Origin: Halorussus lipolyticus
GTDB lineage: Archaea; Halobacteriota; Halobacteria; Halobacteriales; Haladaptataceae
Direction of reading: 5' to 3'
Length of the DNA stretch: 64,000 bases
NCBI RefSeq assembly: GCF_029338375.1
Contig: NZ_CP119805.1
Span: 366,224-430,223 of the forward strand
The notes under the pieces were generated by a model that was not told the DNA's origin, ran no database searches, and saw nothing but the letters and a program-made list of their open reading frames with translations. How positions within the stretch are numbered: the stretch's first letter is position 1; each line of letters starts with the position of its first letter. The position numbers were made by a program, and so were the translations under genes. Shown piece after piece: positions 62,877 to 64,000 of the stretch.

Positions 62877-63431
62877 TTACTCCGTCGCGGTCGGCGCGTC
62901 GTCGTCGAACACTAACTTCGACCCCGGACCGACGCCGGTCCGATTGGCGAACCCGCGCGGGAGTTCCACGACGTACTTCGCCGGTCCGTCGCTCGGGTAG
63001 TTCGCCAGTTCACCGGTCGAAGCGTTCGGTTGGACGCTGGCGTGCTGGACGTTCAGCACGGTCCCGTTCTCGGCGACGAATATCATATCCAGCGGAATCA
63101 GGGTGTTCTTCATCCAGAACGAGACCTGCCGGGCGTTCGGGTAGACGAAAACCATTCCGGTGTCGTTGGCCAGCGACTCCCGGTGCATCAACCCCGACCG
63201 GCGCTCGTCGGGTTCGTCGGCGACCATGAGCGATACGGTGGCGTTCTCCTCGTCCTCGACCACGAACGTCGCGTTGACGACTCGCTCTACGTCGGTCGTC
63301 GTCGGCGGTGCGGGCGAGTCGGCCTGCCGATTCGCGTCGGCCAGCGACCCGTCGCCGGTCCCACCGATTCCCCCCATACAGCCAGCGAGCACGACCAGTG
63401 CCCCCACCAGAAGTACCGCGTGTGGCCTCAT
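62877..63431 (-). CDS. DUF192-family lipoprotein
   Basis: 184 residues. N-terminal signal with lipobox LAGC (VLAGCMGGIGG), so probably Sec- or Tat-exported and lipid-anchored, although no RR pair is visible. Pro/Thr-rich spacer, then the DUF192 domain: SLMVADEPDERRSGLMHRES, GMVFVYPN, SFWMKNTLIPLDMIFV and KYVVELPRGFANRTGV. Function unknown; the domain occurs in surface proteins. Confidence 0.82.
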   Translation of the reverse strand: MRPHAVLLVGALVVLAGCMGGIGGTGDGSLADANRQADSPAPPTTTDVERVVNATFVVEDEENATVSLMVADEPDERRSGLMHRESLANDTGMVFVYPNARQVSFWMKNTLIPLDMIFVAENGTVLNVQHASVQPNASTGELANYPSDGPAKYVVELPRGFANRTGVGPGSKLVFDDDAPTATE

Positions 63432-63464
63432 GTTGTTACTATACTCCTCGGCCGACCAAAAAGG

Positions 63465-63941
63465 TTAGACGGCGACGAACAGGAAGCCGACGAGTAACGA
63501 CAGGGTGACGACCAACTGGACCACGGCCGAACCGAGGACCCCGACGGCGGCGAAGACGGCCGCCCGAGCGCCCTGTCCCGCGCTCTTGGTTCGGTAGAAC
63601 TCGGCGGCGAACACCGTGCCAGCGATGCCGAGGACCAAACCGATTGGCCCGGCGACGAAGAACAGGGGGATGCTCACCAGACTCGCCAGCGCGGTGGTCC
63701 GCATCGACGCGCCGCCCGCGTTCGCGGCCAGCGCCCCGCCGAACTGGTCGGCGACGATTGCTAACAGTCCGACCAGCGTGAACGCGACCAGCACCGCGAG
63801 GCCGGGCACCGCGTAGCCCGACGACCACCAGTAGAGGTAGATTCCCACCAGCGACAGGGCCGCGCCGGGAACGACTGGCACAACGCTTCCGACAACCCCC
63901 GCGAGGAGAAGCGCCACGGCTACGAGAAAGAACACGTCCAT
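63465..63941 (-). CDS. DUF456-family membrane protein
   Basis: 158 residues, five hydrophobic helices with the family pattern: ALLLAGVVGSVVPVVPGAAL at the N-terminus, VGLLAIVADQFGGALAANAG, and a Gly-rich FVAGPIGLVLGIAGTVFAAE. Function unknown. 33 bases separate it from the DUF192 gene on the same strand, so likely one transcript. Confidence 0.82.
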   Translation of the reverse strand: MDVFFLVAVALLLAGVVGSVVPVVPGAALSLVGIYLYWWSSGYAVPGLAVLVAFTLVGLLAIVADQFGGALAANAGGASMRTTALASLVSIPLFFVAGPIGLVLGIAGTVFAAEFYRTKSAGQGARAAVFAAVGVLGSAVVQLVVTLSLLVGFLFVAV

Positions 63942-64000
63942 GCCCCGGTTTTCGGTCTCGCACCGGTTAGCGATTCCGGCCTTCGAGTCGGCAGGCTCCT

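Noticed and set aside
1..64000. CRISPR arrays, tRNA and rRNA genes
   Set aside because: No regularly spaced identical repeats and no cloverleaf or rRNA sequence noticed by eye; a covariance search was not possible.

Overview
This window is chromosomal DNA from a haloarchaeon (class Halobacteria). The evidence is high GC, strongly acidic proteins, many twin-arginine (Tat) signals, leaderless genes with TTTAWA-like boxes about 25-30 bases before the start codon, and typical haloarchaeal families: Tat lipoproteins, DICT, an Lrp-TRASH regulator, HemE/HemG/HemH and Cbi/Cob enzymes. Genus cannot be fixed from the sequence alone. I see no rRNA, tRNA or CRISPR array and no complete insertion sequence.

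Layout. 0-3 kb: branched-chain amino-acid ABC transporter, with LivK followed by a single-ORF LivH-LivM fusion that runs off the left edge. 3-8 kb: a luciferase-like monooxygenase, small membrane proteins, an internally duplicated EthD-type protein, and two tandem paralogous ATP-grasp ligases. 8-9.7 kb: a 31-residue acidic ORF and a membrane M50 metalloprotease with a PqqD-like N-terminus. Together with the ATP-grasp pair these look like a possible uncharacterised ribosomal-peptide (graspetide-like) locus, which is the most interesting hypothesis here. 10-14 kb: SDR, M24 peptidase homologue with an altered metal site, Tat protein, cupin, a dead VapC remnant and a dUTPase/dCTP-deaminase-like protein. 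14-20.2 kb: a sugar ABC operon (SBP-MalF-MalG-MalK) ending in an aspartate-dehydrogenase-like gene, preceded by a 19-bp perfect palindrome. 20-25.5 kb: HD, DsrE, methyltransferase, cupin and exonuclease genes. 25.6-29.8 kb: a single-polypeptide Type IIG restriction-modification enzyme with AT-rich flanks. 30-35.3 kb: DICT protein and the heme genes hemH-hemG and hemE. 35.5-43 kb: a solitary HNH endonuclease, an AI-2E transporter, an erythromycin-esterase homologue, and four broken genes (two glycosyltransferases, an SDR and a Gfo/Idh dehydrogenase), which reads as a decaying glycan-related region. 43-50.6 kb: Lrp-TRASH regulator, and an oligopeptide ABC system split by a low-GC orphan gene. 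51.5-53.3 kb: an unusual Rieske-helical fusion. 53.3-59.3 kb: cobalamin genes (CbiP, corrinoid adenosyltransferase and CbiA on one strand; uroporphyrinogen-III methyltransferase and CbiX on the other). 59.3-64 kb: a calcium-type P-type ATPase and small membrane or lipoproteins.

How it fits together. Tetrapyrrole metabolism recurs: HemE, HemG and HemH for heme, and SUMT, CbiX, CbiA, adenosyltransferase and CbiP for cobamide. Uroporphyrinogen III is the shared branch point. Three ABC importers (Liv, sugar, Opp) point to uptake of amino acids, sugars and peptides. All functions are assigned from motifs read by eye; no database search was run.
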